Positions 15,045-22,284 of a DNA stretch of 33,496 nt are shown here, one piece after another (position 1 is the first letter of the stretch; every line of letters starts with the position of its first letter). Both the position numbers and the translations under genes were made by a program. The notes beneath the pieces were generated by a model. It saw only the letters and a program-made list of their open reading frames with translations, was not told the DNA's origin and did no database searches. This DNA is from Actinomycetota bacterium (lineage in GTDB: Bacteria > Actinomycetota > Thermoleophilia > UBA2241). The stretch is from positions 2,204-35,699 of the forward strand of contig PMKK01000044.1 in assembly GCA_003157715.1 (NCBI GenBank), written 5' to 3'.

Positions 15045-16877
15045 ATGTCCTCGCCCACCGTCAGCACCGAGCAGCTCAACGACCGGGTCAGGTTTCTGGG
15101 GCGCGTCGAGCCCTTCAAGGGGCTGGCGAGCGCCGAGCTCGATCGTGTGGCGCGCGCCCTCGTCGAGCGCAGCGTGGCCACGGGCGAGGCGGTGCTGGTC
15201 GAAAGCGGTGTTCCCGGTGCGGAGCTCTTCGTGGTGCGCGAAGGCACGTTCGAGATACTGCACAAGGAGGCCTTCGTCACCCTGATCACCGCCGGCGAGG
15301 TCTTCGGCCATCCGACGCTGCTCACCGGGCTGCCGCCCGAGTTCACCACGCGAGCGCGCGAGCGATCGATCCTCTACTGCATCCCCAGGGAGCCGGCCGT
15401 CGACCTGCTCTGCCGGCCCGAAGGCGTGCGGTGGCTGGCCGGCAACCAGCGCGAGCGTCTGATCCAGGCGTCCCGCACGATGCGCTCCCTGCCCGATGTG
15501 CGCAACCGGCCGGTCACCTCGCTGGTGCGCAGCAAGCCGATCTTCTGCGAGCCCGACACGCCCATCCGCGAGGTGGCCAAGCTGCTCATCGCCGCGGGAC
15601 GCTCGGCGATCCTCGTGCGCTTGCGCGACGGGCTGGGTATCGTGACCGACGTCGACTTTCGCGACAAGGTCGTCGTCGATGGCATCTCGGCCGATGCGCC
15701 CGTGAGCGCGATCATGACGACGCCGGTCCACACCATCGGCTCAGAGGTACTGGCCCCCGAGGCCAGCATCGCCATGATGTCGAGCGGCGTGAACCACGTG
15801 CCGGTGCTCGACGCCGACGGCACGGTGGTCGGCATCCTGTCGGCCAGCAACCTGATGACTCTTGACGCACGCAGCCCGTTCGCGTTGCGGCGCGCCATTC
15901 AGGCGGCGGCCGACGAGGACGACCTGGTGGCGGCCGCGAGCGACGTGCCGCATCTGTTCGTCGACCTGCTCGATGCCCACCTCGATGCCTCGGCGCTGAC
16001 CCGCGTGCTGACCGTTCTGAGCGACACCATGACGTCACGTCTTCTCGAGCTGGCTTTTGAACGCTACGGCCGGCCGCCGGTCGCCTTCGCCTGGCTGGCG
16101 CTGGGCAGCGGCGCGCGCAGCGAGCTCACGCTGGCCTCAGACCAGGACAACGGGCTCGCCTACGCCGACACCGACGATCCCGCCGTCGACGAGTTCTTCA
16201 GGCTCGTGGCCCTCGACGTGACCGAGGGTCTGTATCGCTGCGGCTTCGCCCTCGATCCGCACGGCGTCCTGGCGCGCTACAAGCAGTGGCGCATGACGCT
16301 GTCGGCCTGGAAGGCCGTCTTTGCCGACTGCCTCGAGGGCAAAGACCTCGAGCGCCTGGCGCGCGCCAGCGTGGCCTTCGACTTTCGCCAGGTGGCCGGC
16401 GAGCTCTACGTCGACCTGGCCTTGAACGAGGTCATCCGCCAGGCGCCCGAGCACAAGCGCTTCATGAGCGGTCTCGCCCAGCTCGGCACGCGAGTCCGCA
16501 CGCCGCTCGGGTTCCGTCAGAGACTCGAGGGCTGGATCGACATCAAAAAGCACGGTCTGGTCCCCATTCAGAACCTGGCGCGCTACTACGCGTTCTCCCG
16601 GGGTATCACCGCGCACAGCACCGTGGAGCGCCTGATCGCGGTGCGCGAGACCGACGGGGTCGAGACCACCGCCGAGCGCTCGCTGCGCGAATCCTACTTG
16701 AGCATGTCGCACCTGCAGCTGCGCCATCACGCCAACGCCATCCGGGCAGACCGCGAGCCCGACAACATCATCAAGGTGGACGAGCTGCGGCCGCTGACCA
16801 GGGCGACCCTTCAGGAGGCGATGCGCGAGGTGGCGGCCGCCCAGAGCCGCTTCCCGCGGCTGGCCGCGCTGCGGTAG
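15045..16877 (+). CDS. cNMP-binding/CBS/DUF294 putative nucleotidyltransferase
   Basis: 610 aa signal-transduction protein. Residues about 15-130 are a cyclic-nucleotide-binding fold (GEVFGHPTLLTGLPPEFTTRA). Residues about 165-280 are a CBS pair (SAILVRLRDGLGIVTDVDFR; GVNHVPVLDADGTVVGILS). Residues about 325-440 are the DUF294 nucleotidyltransferase with LGSGARSELTLASDQDNGL, where G-S and the D-x-D supply the Pol-beta type active site. The C-terminal helical DUF294_C domain contains RLEGWIDIKKHGLVPIQNL. The family resembles the GlnD head and is thought to modify proteins or nucleotides in response to ligands, but its target is unknown. It follows the barrel gene by 11 bases. Its TAG lies inside a direct repeat (16866-16882). 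Confidence 0.93.
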   Translation: MSSPTVSTEQLNDRVRFLGRVEPFKGLASAELDRVARALVERSVATGEAVLVESGVPGAELFVVREGTFEILHKEAFVTLITAGEVFGHPTLLTGLPPEFTTRARERSILYCIPREPAVDLLCRPEGVRWLAGNQRERLIQASRTMRSLPDVRNRPVTSLVRSKPIFCEPDTPIREVAKLLIAAGRSAILVRLRDGLGIVTDVDFRDKVVVDGISADAPVSAIMTTPVHTIGSEVLAPEASIAMMSSGVNHVPVLDADGTVVGILSASNLMTLDARSPFALRRAIQAAADEDDLVAAASDVPHLFVDLLDAHLDASALTRVLTVLSDTMTSRLLELAFERYGRPPVAFAWLALGSGARSELTLASDQDNGLAYADTDDPAVDEFFRLVALDVTEGLYRCGFALDPHGVLARYKQWRMTLSAWKAVFADCLEGKDLERLARASVAFDFRQVAGELYVDLALNEVIRQAPEHKRFMSGLAQLGTRVRTPLGFRQRLEGWIDIKKHGLVPIQNLARYYAFSRGITAHSTVERLIAVRETDGVETTAERSLRESYLSMSHLQLRHHANAIRADREPDNIIKVDELRPLTRATLQEAMREVAAAQSRFPRLAALR

Positions 16878-16945
16878 ACGCGCTGCGCTGCATTCGGCGC
16901 TGCGCTGCGGTAGACGCGTCGCGCCGCGGTAGACGCGCTGCGCTC
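16866..16945. repeat. Direct repeats carrying the DUF294 stop codon
   Basis: The 17-mer GCGCTGCGGTAGACGCG occurs exactly at 16866-16882 and again at 16902-16918, and its core GCGGTAGACGCG a third time at 16926-16937. CGCTGCGCT and a TTCGGCG block also recur between them. The first copy spans the last codons and the stop of the DUF294 gene. The array fills the space to the convergent DUF5996 gene. Confidence 0.88.
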
Positions 16946-16965
16946 GCGTTCGGCGCCGGGCCGCG

Positions 16966-17889
16966 TCAAGCGGGCCGTGCCGGCGGCGGCGGCGCCTGAT
17001 AGCGGTGGGCTTGCTCGTCCCAGCCACCAATGCCGACCGCGACGCGATACACGCTGTTCAGAAAGGCGAGCACCAGCCGCCGCGGGTCGGTGCTCGCGCG
17101 AACCTCGTCGTAGGGCAGCAGCCACTCGCCCATGGCCTCGACCCAGCCGGCCTTTTCGGGTTCGATCGGCACCGTCGCGCAGCCGTCGGGTCGCGGGTGC
17201 AGGTAGGCATAGAAGAGAGGCTGCGGCGAAGCGGCGTCGCCCGGCCACAGCCCGGCGTTCAGGTGCTCGGCGTCAAGATCGTACTTCATGATGTAGCCGC
17301 GATCGTCGGGGGCCACGGCCGGCCGGCCGTTGAAGAGCAGCACGGTGAGATCGAAGGCACCCCACCAGAACTGCACTCCGCTGCGGCCGAAGAACGGCGC
17401 GCGGAACTCCTCGAAGATCGAGTTCGTGCGGCACAGGAGATGGTGATAGCGCTGTGCCTGAGCCGGATCGAAGCGGCGGTCCCGCGTGTCGGCCGCGAAG
17501 GGCGTGGCGTCGGGGAGTTCCTGGGGCTTGTCCCAGAGATCAGCCTCGACGCCGAGCGCGGTCAGTGCCGCCCGGAAGTCGGCCCAGACGCCGGCCACGC
17601 TGCGACCGTCGGTGAGCGCGATCTCAGCCGCGCCGCCGTCGCTCGTGCACAGCCGCAGGGCGCCCTCGGTCACGTCGATGCCGGCGCTGACGAGGCGCTT
17701 GCCGGCGGGCAGCGGGCCGGTGGCAAAGCCGCGGGCGTCGAGCAGCAGGGCGGTGTGCAGCCACTGGGGCAACGGCGGGTGAAGCGCCAGCTTGAGCTTG
17801 CCGATCATCTGCACGTACAGGTGCAGCGTCTGTCTGGTCGGCGCCCACTCATCGTAGGTCATGGCCGGCCAAGGCTCGCGGTCGCTCAT
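16966..17889 (-). CDS. DUF5996 family protein
   Basis: 307 aa protein of unknown function, recognised as DUF5996 by the ordered blocks WAPTRQTLHLYVQMIGKLKL, HTALLLDARGF, APFFGRSGVQFWWGAFDL, HLNAGLWPGD, PLFYAYLHP, GEWLLPYDEVR and a terminal GGWDEQAHRY. It appears soluble. The ATG at 17889 is preceded by AAGGGA about ten bases upstream; the frame is open further upstream but without signals. It lies 56 bp after the methyltransferase stop on the same strand, so the pair is probably one transcript controlled by the TetR operators near 18.85 kb. A small stem TCGGG/CCCGA (17917-17931) lies between the two genes. Confidence 0.88.
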   Translation of the reverse strand: MSDREPWPAMTYDEWAPTRQTLHLYVQMIGKLKLALHPPLPQWLHTALLLDARGFATGPLPAGKRLVSAGIDVTEGALRLCTSDGGAAEIALTDGRSVAGVWADFRAALTALGVEADLWDKPQELPDATPFAADTRDRRFDPAQAQRYHHLLCRTNSIFEEFRAPFFGRSGVQFWWGAFDLTVLLFNGRPAVAPDDRGYIMKYDLDAEHLNAGLWPGDAASPQPLFYAYLHPRPDGCATVPIEPEKAGWVEAMGEWLLPYDEVRASTDPRRLVLAFLNSVYRVAVGIGGWDEQAHRYQAPPPPARPA

Positions 17890-17945
17890 CTCAAGGCATC
17901 CCTTTCGCGTCGGGGGTCGGGCTTCACCCGAAAGCTGCCCCAGCG

Positions 17946-18789
17946 TCAGGATCGATAACCCACGTGAGCCGCGGCGGGGCAGACCGTCGCCGCCTTGCGG
18001 GCCACGAGCAGCCAGGAGCAGCCGTTCATGACTTCGTGGACGGCCGCGCCGCCGTCCAGCCCCTCGGGCAGCGTCGGCATGGGCTCGAGAAAGCCGGGGT
18101 TTATGCGCTCCAGCAGCCGCCGTCTGAAGCCGGTCGGCGCGCCTGCCCCGAAGCCCTCGTCGCCCCAGGCCACGACGGCGCCCGGCTTGGCCACTCTGAC
18201 GAACTCGGCGAGCGCCCTTTGCGGCTCGTTGAAGAGCTTGACGCCGCCGAAGTGAAAGACGGCGTCGAAGCAACCGTCGGCGAACGGCAGGTAGGCGGCA
18301 TTGGCCTGCACGAGGAGCGGATCGAGCCCGCTCTTGCGTGCCCGGCGAGCGCAGGCGCGCAGCATGCCGATCGAGAGGTCGAGTTCGGCGAGGCTGCCGG
18401 ATGGGCCGATCTGCTCGGCCAGCAGCTCCTGGTAGACGCCGGGGCCGGGAGAGACCTCGAGCACGCGCATGCCGGGCTGCAGACCCAAGCGGTTGACGAT
18501 CGCCGCGCGCTCGCGCAGCGCGTGCACGCCGAACAGCCGGCCGCCCAGGCGCTCGTTCCAGTCATAGAAAGGGGCGAGCCGGTCGTAGAAGCGGTTCCAG
18601 GTCGCGTCGCGGCCCTCACTGCGCGCCGGCCAGACAAGCTGCACGATGTTCTCGTCGACCCTGACCGGGTCTCCGTTGGCACGGCGCGGGCCCTGCTCGC
18701 CGGCGGCAAGCTGGGTGGCAAGCGGGGCGGTGAGCGGGGCGCCGTCTTGCTGGGCTTTGCAGGGTGTCCAGCCAGGCGATCAGCGACAT
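17946..18789 (-). CDS. SAM-dependent methyltransferase, apparent frameshift near the 5' end
   Basis: Class I methyltransferase: motif I VLEVSPGPGVYQ, acidic strand-2 end LAELDLSIGML, PFADGCFDAVFHFGGV, and FVRVAKPGAVVAWGDEGFG. The open frame from the GTG at 18644 encodes 232 aa and is complete for the fold. Codon use and GC3 show that coding continues upstream, and the real initiation signal (GAGGAG eight bases before the ATG at 18789) is one frame off. Removing one A from the AAA at 18758-18756 joins MSLIAWLDTLQ to AQQDGAPLTAPLATQL and on to VDENIVQLVW. This is either a sequencing or assembly error or a recent mutation; if real, the protein starts weakly at 18644. Substrate unknown; nothing marks it as a known ubiquinone or glycine methyltransferase. 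Confidence 0.8.
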
Positions 18790-18818
18790 CGTGTGGGCTC
18801 CTCTTCTTCGAGTCTAGT

Positions 18819-18831
18819 CTTACATCGTAAG
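18819..18831. promoter_or_regulatory. TetR operator 1
   Basis: CTTAC-ATC-GTAAG, a perfect dyad followed by GTG. It has the same architecture as operator 2, with centres 36 bp apart. It lies between the divergent methyltransferase and TetR genes. Confidence 0.75.
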
Positions 18832-18845
18832 GTGAGCTGATTGCC

Positions 18846-18874
18846 ATACTAGGGCTTACGGTGTAAGGTGTCAA
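18846..18874 (-). promoter_or_regulatory. Promoter of the methyltransferase operon
   Basis: On the minus strand TTGACA (18874-18869), a 17-bp spacer and TAGTAT (18851-18846) make a near-consensus sigma-70 promoter. The spacer contains operator 2, so a bound repressor would block polymerase. Confidence 0.7.
18855..18867. promoter_or_regulatory. TetR operator 2
   Basis: CTTAC-GGT-GTAAG, a perfect dyad followed by GTG. It sits between the -35 and -10 of the minus-strand promoter and ends nine bases before the TetR ATG, so it could repress both directions. Confidence 0.75.
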
Positions 18875-18876
18875 CC

Positions 18877-19532
18877 ATGACTTCGCGACACGTGACTTCG
18901 CAACACCGCACACCCCTCTCGGTCGCGCGCATCGCCGCCGCGGCGATCGCCATGGCAGATCAGGAGGGACTCGAGGCGCTCAGCATGAGGCGGCTGGCCG
19001 ACCGGCTGGACGTCGAGGCGATGTCGCTCTACCACCACCTGCCCTCCAAGGCGGCGCTGTTCGAGGCGATGGCCGACCAGCTCGTCCGGCGAGCTGTCCG
19101 AGTCGCCCGATCTGCCCTGGCGCGAGTCGCTTTGGGCGGCGGCCCGCGGCTGGCGCGACCTCGCTCTGTCGGCATCCCGGAGCGTTCCCGCTGCTGGCCA
19201 CTCGCTCCTCGGCCGCCCCGTCTCTGCTCGAGCGCGCCGCGATCATCGCCGCGCAGCTACGCGCCGGAGGCTTCACGCCGGCCGCGAGCGCTCACGCCCT
19301 CTCCTCGTTTTTCACCTCGCTGAACGGCTACCTGCTGGCGGCCGGTGTGCCGGCGGTGTCCCGGGACGTGCCCGAGGCCGCGGCCGACGAGGCGACCCTC
19401 TCGGCTGCTGCTGCTGTTCTCGGCGAGGTCCCCATGGACGCCTGGGTCCTGACCGTCGATGCGGCCTACGAATTTCACGTGACCATGCTGCTCGACGGGC
19501 TCCAAGCGGCCCTGGAGCGGGGAGCGGGGTAG
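18877..19532 (+). pseudogene. TetR-family regulator gene with two frameshifts
   Basis: The ATG at 18877 (AAGG eight bases upstream) opens a TetR helix-turn-helix: IAAAAIAMADQEGLEALSMR, then LADRLDVEAMSLYHHLPSKA. The frame is lost after MADQLV, near 19086. Coding continues one frame on as GELSESPDLPWRESLWAAAR to about 19172, then shifts again to HPGAFPLLATRSSA and runs through a normal TetR_C domain (LSSFFTSLNGYLLAAG, YEFHVTMLLDGL) to the TAG at 19530-19532. Both shifts behave as single extra bases. The joined protein would be about 218 aa, normal for the family. It is a fresh pseudogene or an error-prone assembly patch. Its targets should be the twin CTTAC-N3-GTAAG sites just upstream. Confidence 0.82.
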
Positions 19533-19570
19533 AGGATAGTATCTACGGTCGCCACAGCCGGGGGGCACGG

Positions 19571-20818
19571 GTGACCGTCACCGATCGCACCACGACCAGC
19601 ACCACCGATCATAGCGCCACCAATCGCAGCGCCATCCGCCGTCTGGCCGTGGCGCGGCTGGTGAGCATCGCCGGCAGTGGGGCGGCGAGCGTCGCCTTGG
19701 CCTACGTCATCTACCAGCGCACCGGCTCGGCGCTGTGGCTGTCCGCGTTGTACCTGCTCACCTTCGGCGTGATGGGGTTCGTCAATCCCTTTGCCGGCGC
19801 GCTCGCCGATCGGGTCGATCGCCGCCGCCTGATGATCGCCTCGGAGGTGCTCGGCGCTCTTCCGTGGGCCGCTCTCGTGTTCGCGCGCGCGCCCTGGCTC
19901 ATGATCACCCTCGCGTTTCTGGGGGCCTTCGCGCACTCTCCGTTCCCGGCGGCTTCCGGCGCGGCCATCCCCAATCTGGCGGCCCCGGAAGACCTCGCCT
20001 GGGCCAACAGCCTGATCTCAATCGGGCGCAATCTCGGCGGGGTGGGGGGCGCCGCCCTCGGCGGGGTGCTGGTCGCCTTTCTGGGTGGGCCGGTCACGTT
20101 CGGCCTGAACGCCGTCTCGTTTCTCTTCTCAGCGGCCTTGATCTGGTCGGCGACCGGCAGCTACACCAGCGCCGCCGCCGACGACGAGGGTGAGTTCAAG
20201 GGTCTGGGCGCCGGGTTGCGTCACGTGCTCGCCAGCCCCATCCTGCTGCCCATCCTCGGTGGTTCGACGATCATGTGGTTCGCGATGAACGTCGCCATTC
20301 CGGCCGACGCGCCCCTGGCGCGGCACTTCGGCGTCGGCTCCATCGGATTCGGCGTGCTCGACGCCGCTTTCGGGGTGGGGGCGATCCTTGGTGCCCTGCT
20401 TGCCCGCCGTCTCACGCGACGGCTCGAGCCGGCGGTGCTGCTGACCGGTGCGTTCGGGGTCGTCGTGGGCTGGGGCATCGTCGGGCTCACGCCCGTGTTC
20501 GGCTTCGTGCTGGTCGGGCAGGCGGTCACCGCGCTCGTCGACAACGCCGGTGCGGTCGCGAGCGACAACGTCGTGCAGCGGTTGTGCCCCGACGCGATCC
20601 GGGGCCGCGTCTATGCCGTCATCATGACGGCCGGCTGCGCCGTCAGCGTCGTCGCCTTCGCCGGCGCCGGGTTTCTCATCAACGCGCTCGGTCCGCAGGG
20701 GGTGTATCTGCTCGGCGCGGCGGCCAGCGTAGCCGGCGGGCTCGTCATGGTGCCGGGAGTCCTCAAGCTCAGAAGATCGACGCTGTCCGCGGCGGCCACG
20801 GAGGGCGGCGTCGGGTGA
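19571..20818 (+). CDS. MFS exporter (EntS/MFS_3 type)
   Basis: Twelve-helix major facilitator of 415 aa in the inner membrane. The cytoplasmic loop 2-3 motif is GALADRVDRRRLM, and the N-domain block PFPAASGAAIPNLAAPEDLAWANSL is typical of the MFS_3 branch, which includes the enterobactin exporter EntS and many drug efflux proteins. The start is GTG at 19571 preceded by a G-rich GGGGGG; it lies 38 bp after the TetR stop, so the regulator and exporter are probably co-transcribed. The substrate is unknown. Tandem 14-bp repeats begin 32 bp after its stop codon. Confidence 0.9.
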   Translation: MTVTDRTTTSTTDHSATNRSAIRRLAVARLVSIAGSGAASVALAYVIYQRTGSALWLSALYLLTFGVMGFVNPFAGALADRVDRRRLMIASEVLGALPWAALVFARAPWLMITLAFLGAFAHSPFPAASGAAIPNLAAPEDLAWANSLISIGRNLGGVGGAALGGVLVAFLGGPVTFGLNAVSFLFSAALIWSATGSYTSAAADDEGEFKGLGAGLRHVLASPILLPILGGSTIMWFAMNVAIPADAPLARHFGVGSIGFGVLDAAFGVGAILGALLARRLTRRLEPAVLLTGAFGVVVGWGIVGLTPVFGFVLVGQAVTALVDNAGAVASDNVVQRLCPDAIRGRVYAVIMTAGCAVSVVAFAGAGFLINALGPQGVYLLGAAASVAGGLVMVPGVLKLRRSTLSAAATEGGVG

Positions 20819-20850
20819 CCGCCGGTCGGCGGCTCGCCGCGGTCCTGCCT

Positions 20851-20906
20851 GCGCCTGCCCGGTCGCGCCTGCCCGGTCGCGCCTGCCCGGTCGCGCCTGC
20901 CTGCCG
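20851..20906. repeat. Four 14-bp tandem repeats
   Basis: GCGCCTGCCCGGTC occurs exactly at 20851-20864, 20865-20878 and 20879-20892, with a diverged fourth copy at 20893-20906. It lies in the spacer after the MFS gene. Confidence 0.9.
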
Positions 20907-20908
20907 GC

Positions 20909-20937
20909 TTGAAGCCACTCTAGTCATTTGTTCTATG
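20909..20937 (+). promoter_or_regulatory. Candidate promoter for the receiver-like gene
   Basis: TTGAAG, a 17-bp AT-rich spacer and TCTATG sit in the only AT-rich patch of the spacer. If real, transcription starts after the ATG at 20935, supporting the TTG start at 21022. Weak -10 match. Confidence 0.35.
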
Positions 20938-21021
20938 TTTGGGCCAGGCACTAGGTCCGACATACGTAGGGGGCGCCATAGCGCTCCGGGCAGGCAGTCA
21001 GGCATCCGGTCGGGGGGCCAC

Positions 21022-21573
21022 TTGCAGCTACTCATCGCACACGGCGACACCATGGCGAGGCTCGCGCTCAAGCGCGTGGTGGCCGACGAAGCGGACCTCG
21101 AGACGATCGAGTCGGCCGAGGGCCTCGAGACGCTCGAGCTGCTACTCTCGCCCGATTGCCCGGAGGTGGCGGTGATCGACTGGCACCTGTCCGGGATCGA
21201 CGGCCTCGAGCTCTGCCGGCTGGCGCATGCCTATCACGCTGCCGGACCTCCTTACGTCATTCTGCTCGCCCCGGCCGGCTGCGACGTCGCTCAGGGTCTC
21301 GACGCGGGCGCGAGCGACTGCGTGCACACGCCGGTCAGCGCCGCCGAACTGCGGGCCCGCATCGATGTCGGGCAGCGCTTCGCGGCACTCCCGTGGGGGC
21401 GCCTGACGGGCGCGGCCTCGAGCGAGGCCCCGGCCGCGGCCGCTGCGGAAGACGCCCACGAGGAGAAGTTCACCCTCTCGGCCCAGCGTTCGCTCGACGG
21501 CGACGACGCCGGCGGCGAGGACGACGGCTACGAAGCGAAGTTCGAACTGGAGTCGGTGCTCGTCGCGCAGTGA
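21022..21573 (+). CDS. Degenerate response-regulator receiver protein
   Basis: Stand-alone receiver-type protein of about 183 aa. Strand 1 is LLIAHGDTM, with only one acidic residue at the pocket. The phospho-acceptor Asp is kept in VAVIDWHLSGIDGLEL. The switch Thr/Ser (expected in ILLTA) is Ala in VILLAPAG, and the invariant Lys (expected in KP) is Thr in CVHTPVSAAEL. It is therefore probably not a normal phospho-switch. The last 60 residues are an acidic linker with two similar short motifs, EEKFTLSAQ and YEAKFELESV, perhaps docking peptides. The start is TTG at 21022, with GGGGGG just upstream and the fold starting there; ATG 20935 would add 29 Arg/Gly-rich residues with no ribosome site. 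Confidence 0.75.
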   Translation: MQLLIAHGDTMARLALKRVVADEADLETIESAEGLETLELLLSPDCPEVAVIDWHLSGIDGLELCRLAHAYHAAGPPYVILLAPAGCDVAQGLDAGASDCVHTPVSAAELRARIDVGQRFAALPWGRLTGAASSEAPAAAAAEDAHEEKFTLSAQRSLDGDDAGGEDDGYEAKFELESVLVAQ

Positions 21574-21581
21574 ACGGGCGC

Positions 21582-21602
21582 CGAGCCGCTCGCGGCGGCT
21601 CG
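21582..21602 (+). terminator. Terminator hairpin after the receiver-like gene
   Basis: CGAGCCGC (21582-21589) pairs perfectly with GCGGCTCG (21595-21602) around a five-base loop, nine bases after the stop codon. No T run. Confidence 0.5.
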
Positions 21603-21660
21603 AGCGTCGCGGACGTCGGACCCGGCGCCGTCGTGGAGCGTGCCGACCGCTCGCGCGCCT

Positions 21661-22101
21661 TCATTCAGACCAGTCGTCGTCTCGCGGGTCCTCCATCACG
21701 TAGCGATCGAGTTTCTCCTCGAGGCCGCCGAAGAGGTCGCGCAGTTCCTCGTCGATGTCCTCCAGCGTCGCGTCGATCTCCTCGTCGTCGTCGCTCCAGG
21801 TGCTGATCACCTCGGCCCGGGTCTCGACGTTGTCGAGGGAGTCCTCGGGAAACAGCTCCGCGGCGCGATCGAGGCAGTCGAGCACGGCCGGCTGCTTGAG
21901 CCAGCGCAGCGCGGCCCGGCAGTCCTCGAGATGATCGGCGGCCGTGCTGTAGAAGTAGCTGATCAGCCCGCCGCCCTGGGTCGTGTCGATCAGCGACCGC
22001 ACCGAGACCCAGGCCGCTTCACGTGCGTTCAGACTCTCGTACCCGTCCCGGTCGATCCTGTCGAGGAGCCGGTCCCAGGCTCGAAGTGCGGCATCATCCA
22101 T
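21661..22101 (-). CDS. DUF4375/DMP19-like acidic protein
   Basis: 146 aa, very acidic towards the C-terminus (WSDDDEEIDATLEDIDEELRD). The core SLNAREAAWVSVRSLIDTTQ, GGGLISYFYSTAADHLEDC and AALRWLKQPAVLDCLDRAAELF matches the DUF4375 family, whose Neisseria member DMP19 mimics DNA and binds a repressor. Helical and soluble, no signal peptide. GGGGAC precedes the ATG at 22101. It is convergent with the receiver-like gene and divergent from the propeller gene. A DNA-mimic role here rests only on family membership and acidity. Confidence 0.78.
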   Translation of the reverse strand: MDDAALRAWDRLLDRIDRDGYESLNAREAAWVSVRSLIDTTQGGGLISYFYSTAADHLEDCRAALRWLKQPAVLDCLDRAAELFPEDSLDNVETRAEVISTWSDDDEEIDATLEDIDEELRDLFGGLEEKLDRYVMEDPRDDDWSE

Positions 22102-22284
22102 GGCGTCCCCAGTGTCTTGGTTGGCAAGAGGATACCCTGCCGCCGGCGCCGTGCCGCGACCCTCGCGCCTGCCGCGCCGGCCTATCGTCCTCCGTAATCG
22201 GCGTACGGCGCCCCGCGACGGGGTACTAAGGCACTGTTCCGGCTCGTCCGTTCGCGGCCGGCCATGTCTGAGGTGGGGGGTTCC

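Noticed and set aside
20935..21021. ATG at 20935 as start of the receiver-like gene
   Set aside because: It lies in a promoter-like AT-rich patch without a ribosome site and adds Arg/Gly-rich residues before the first beta strand.
22211..22223. CCCCG-CGA-CGGGG hairpin upstream of the propeller gene
   Set aside because: A five-pair GC stem with a three-base loop is too common in this composition to call a riboswitch or terminator.
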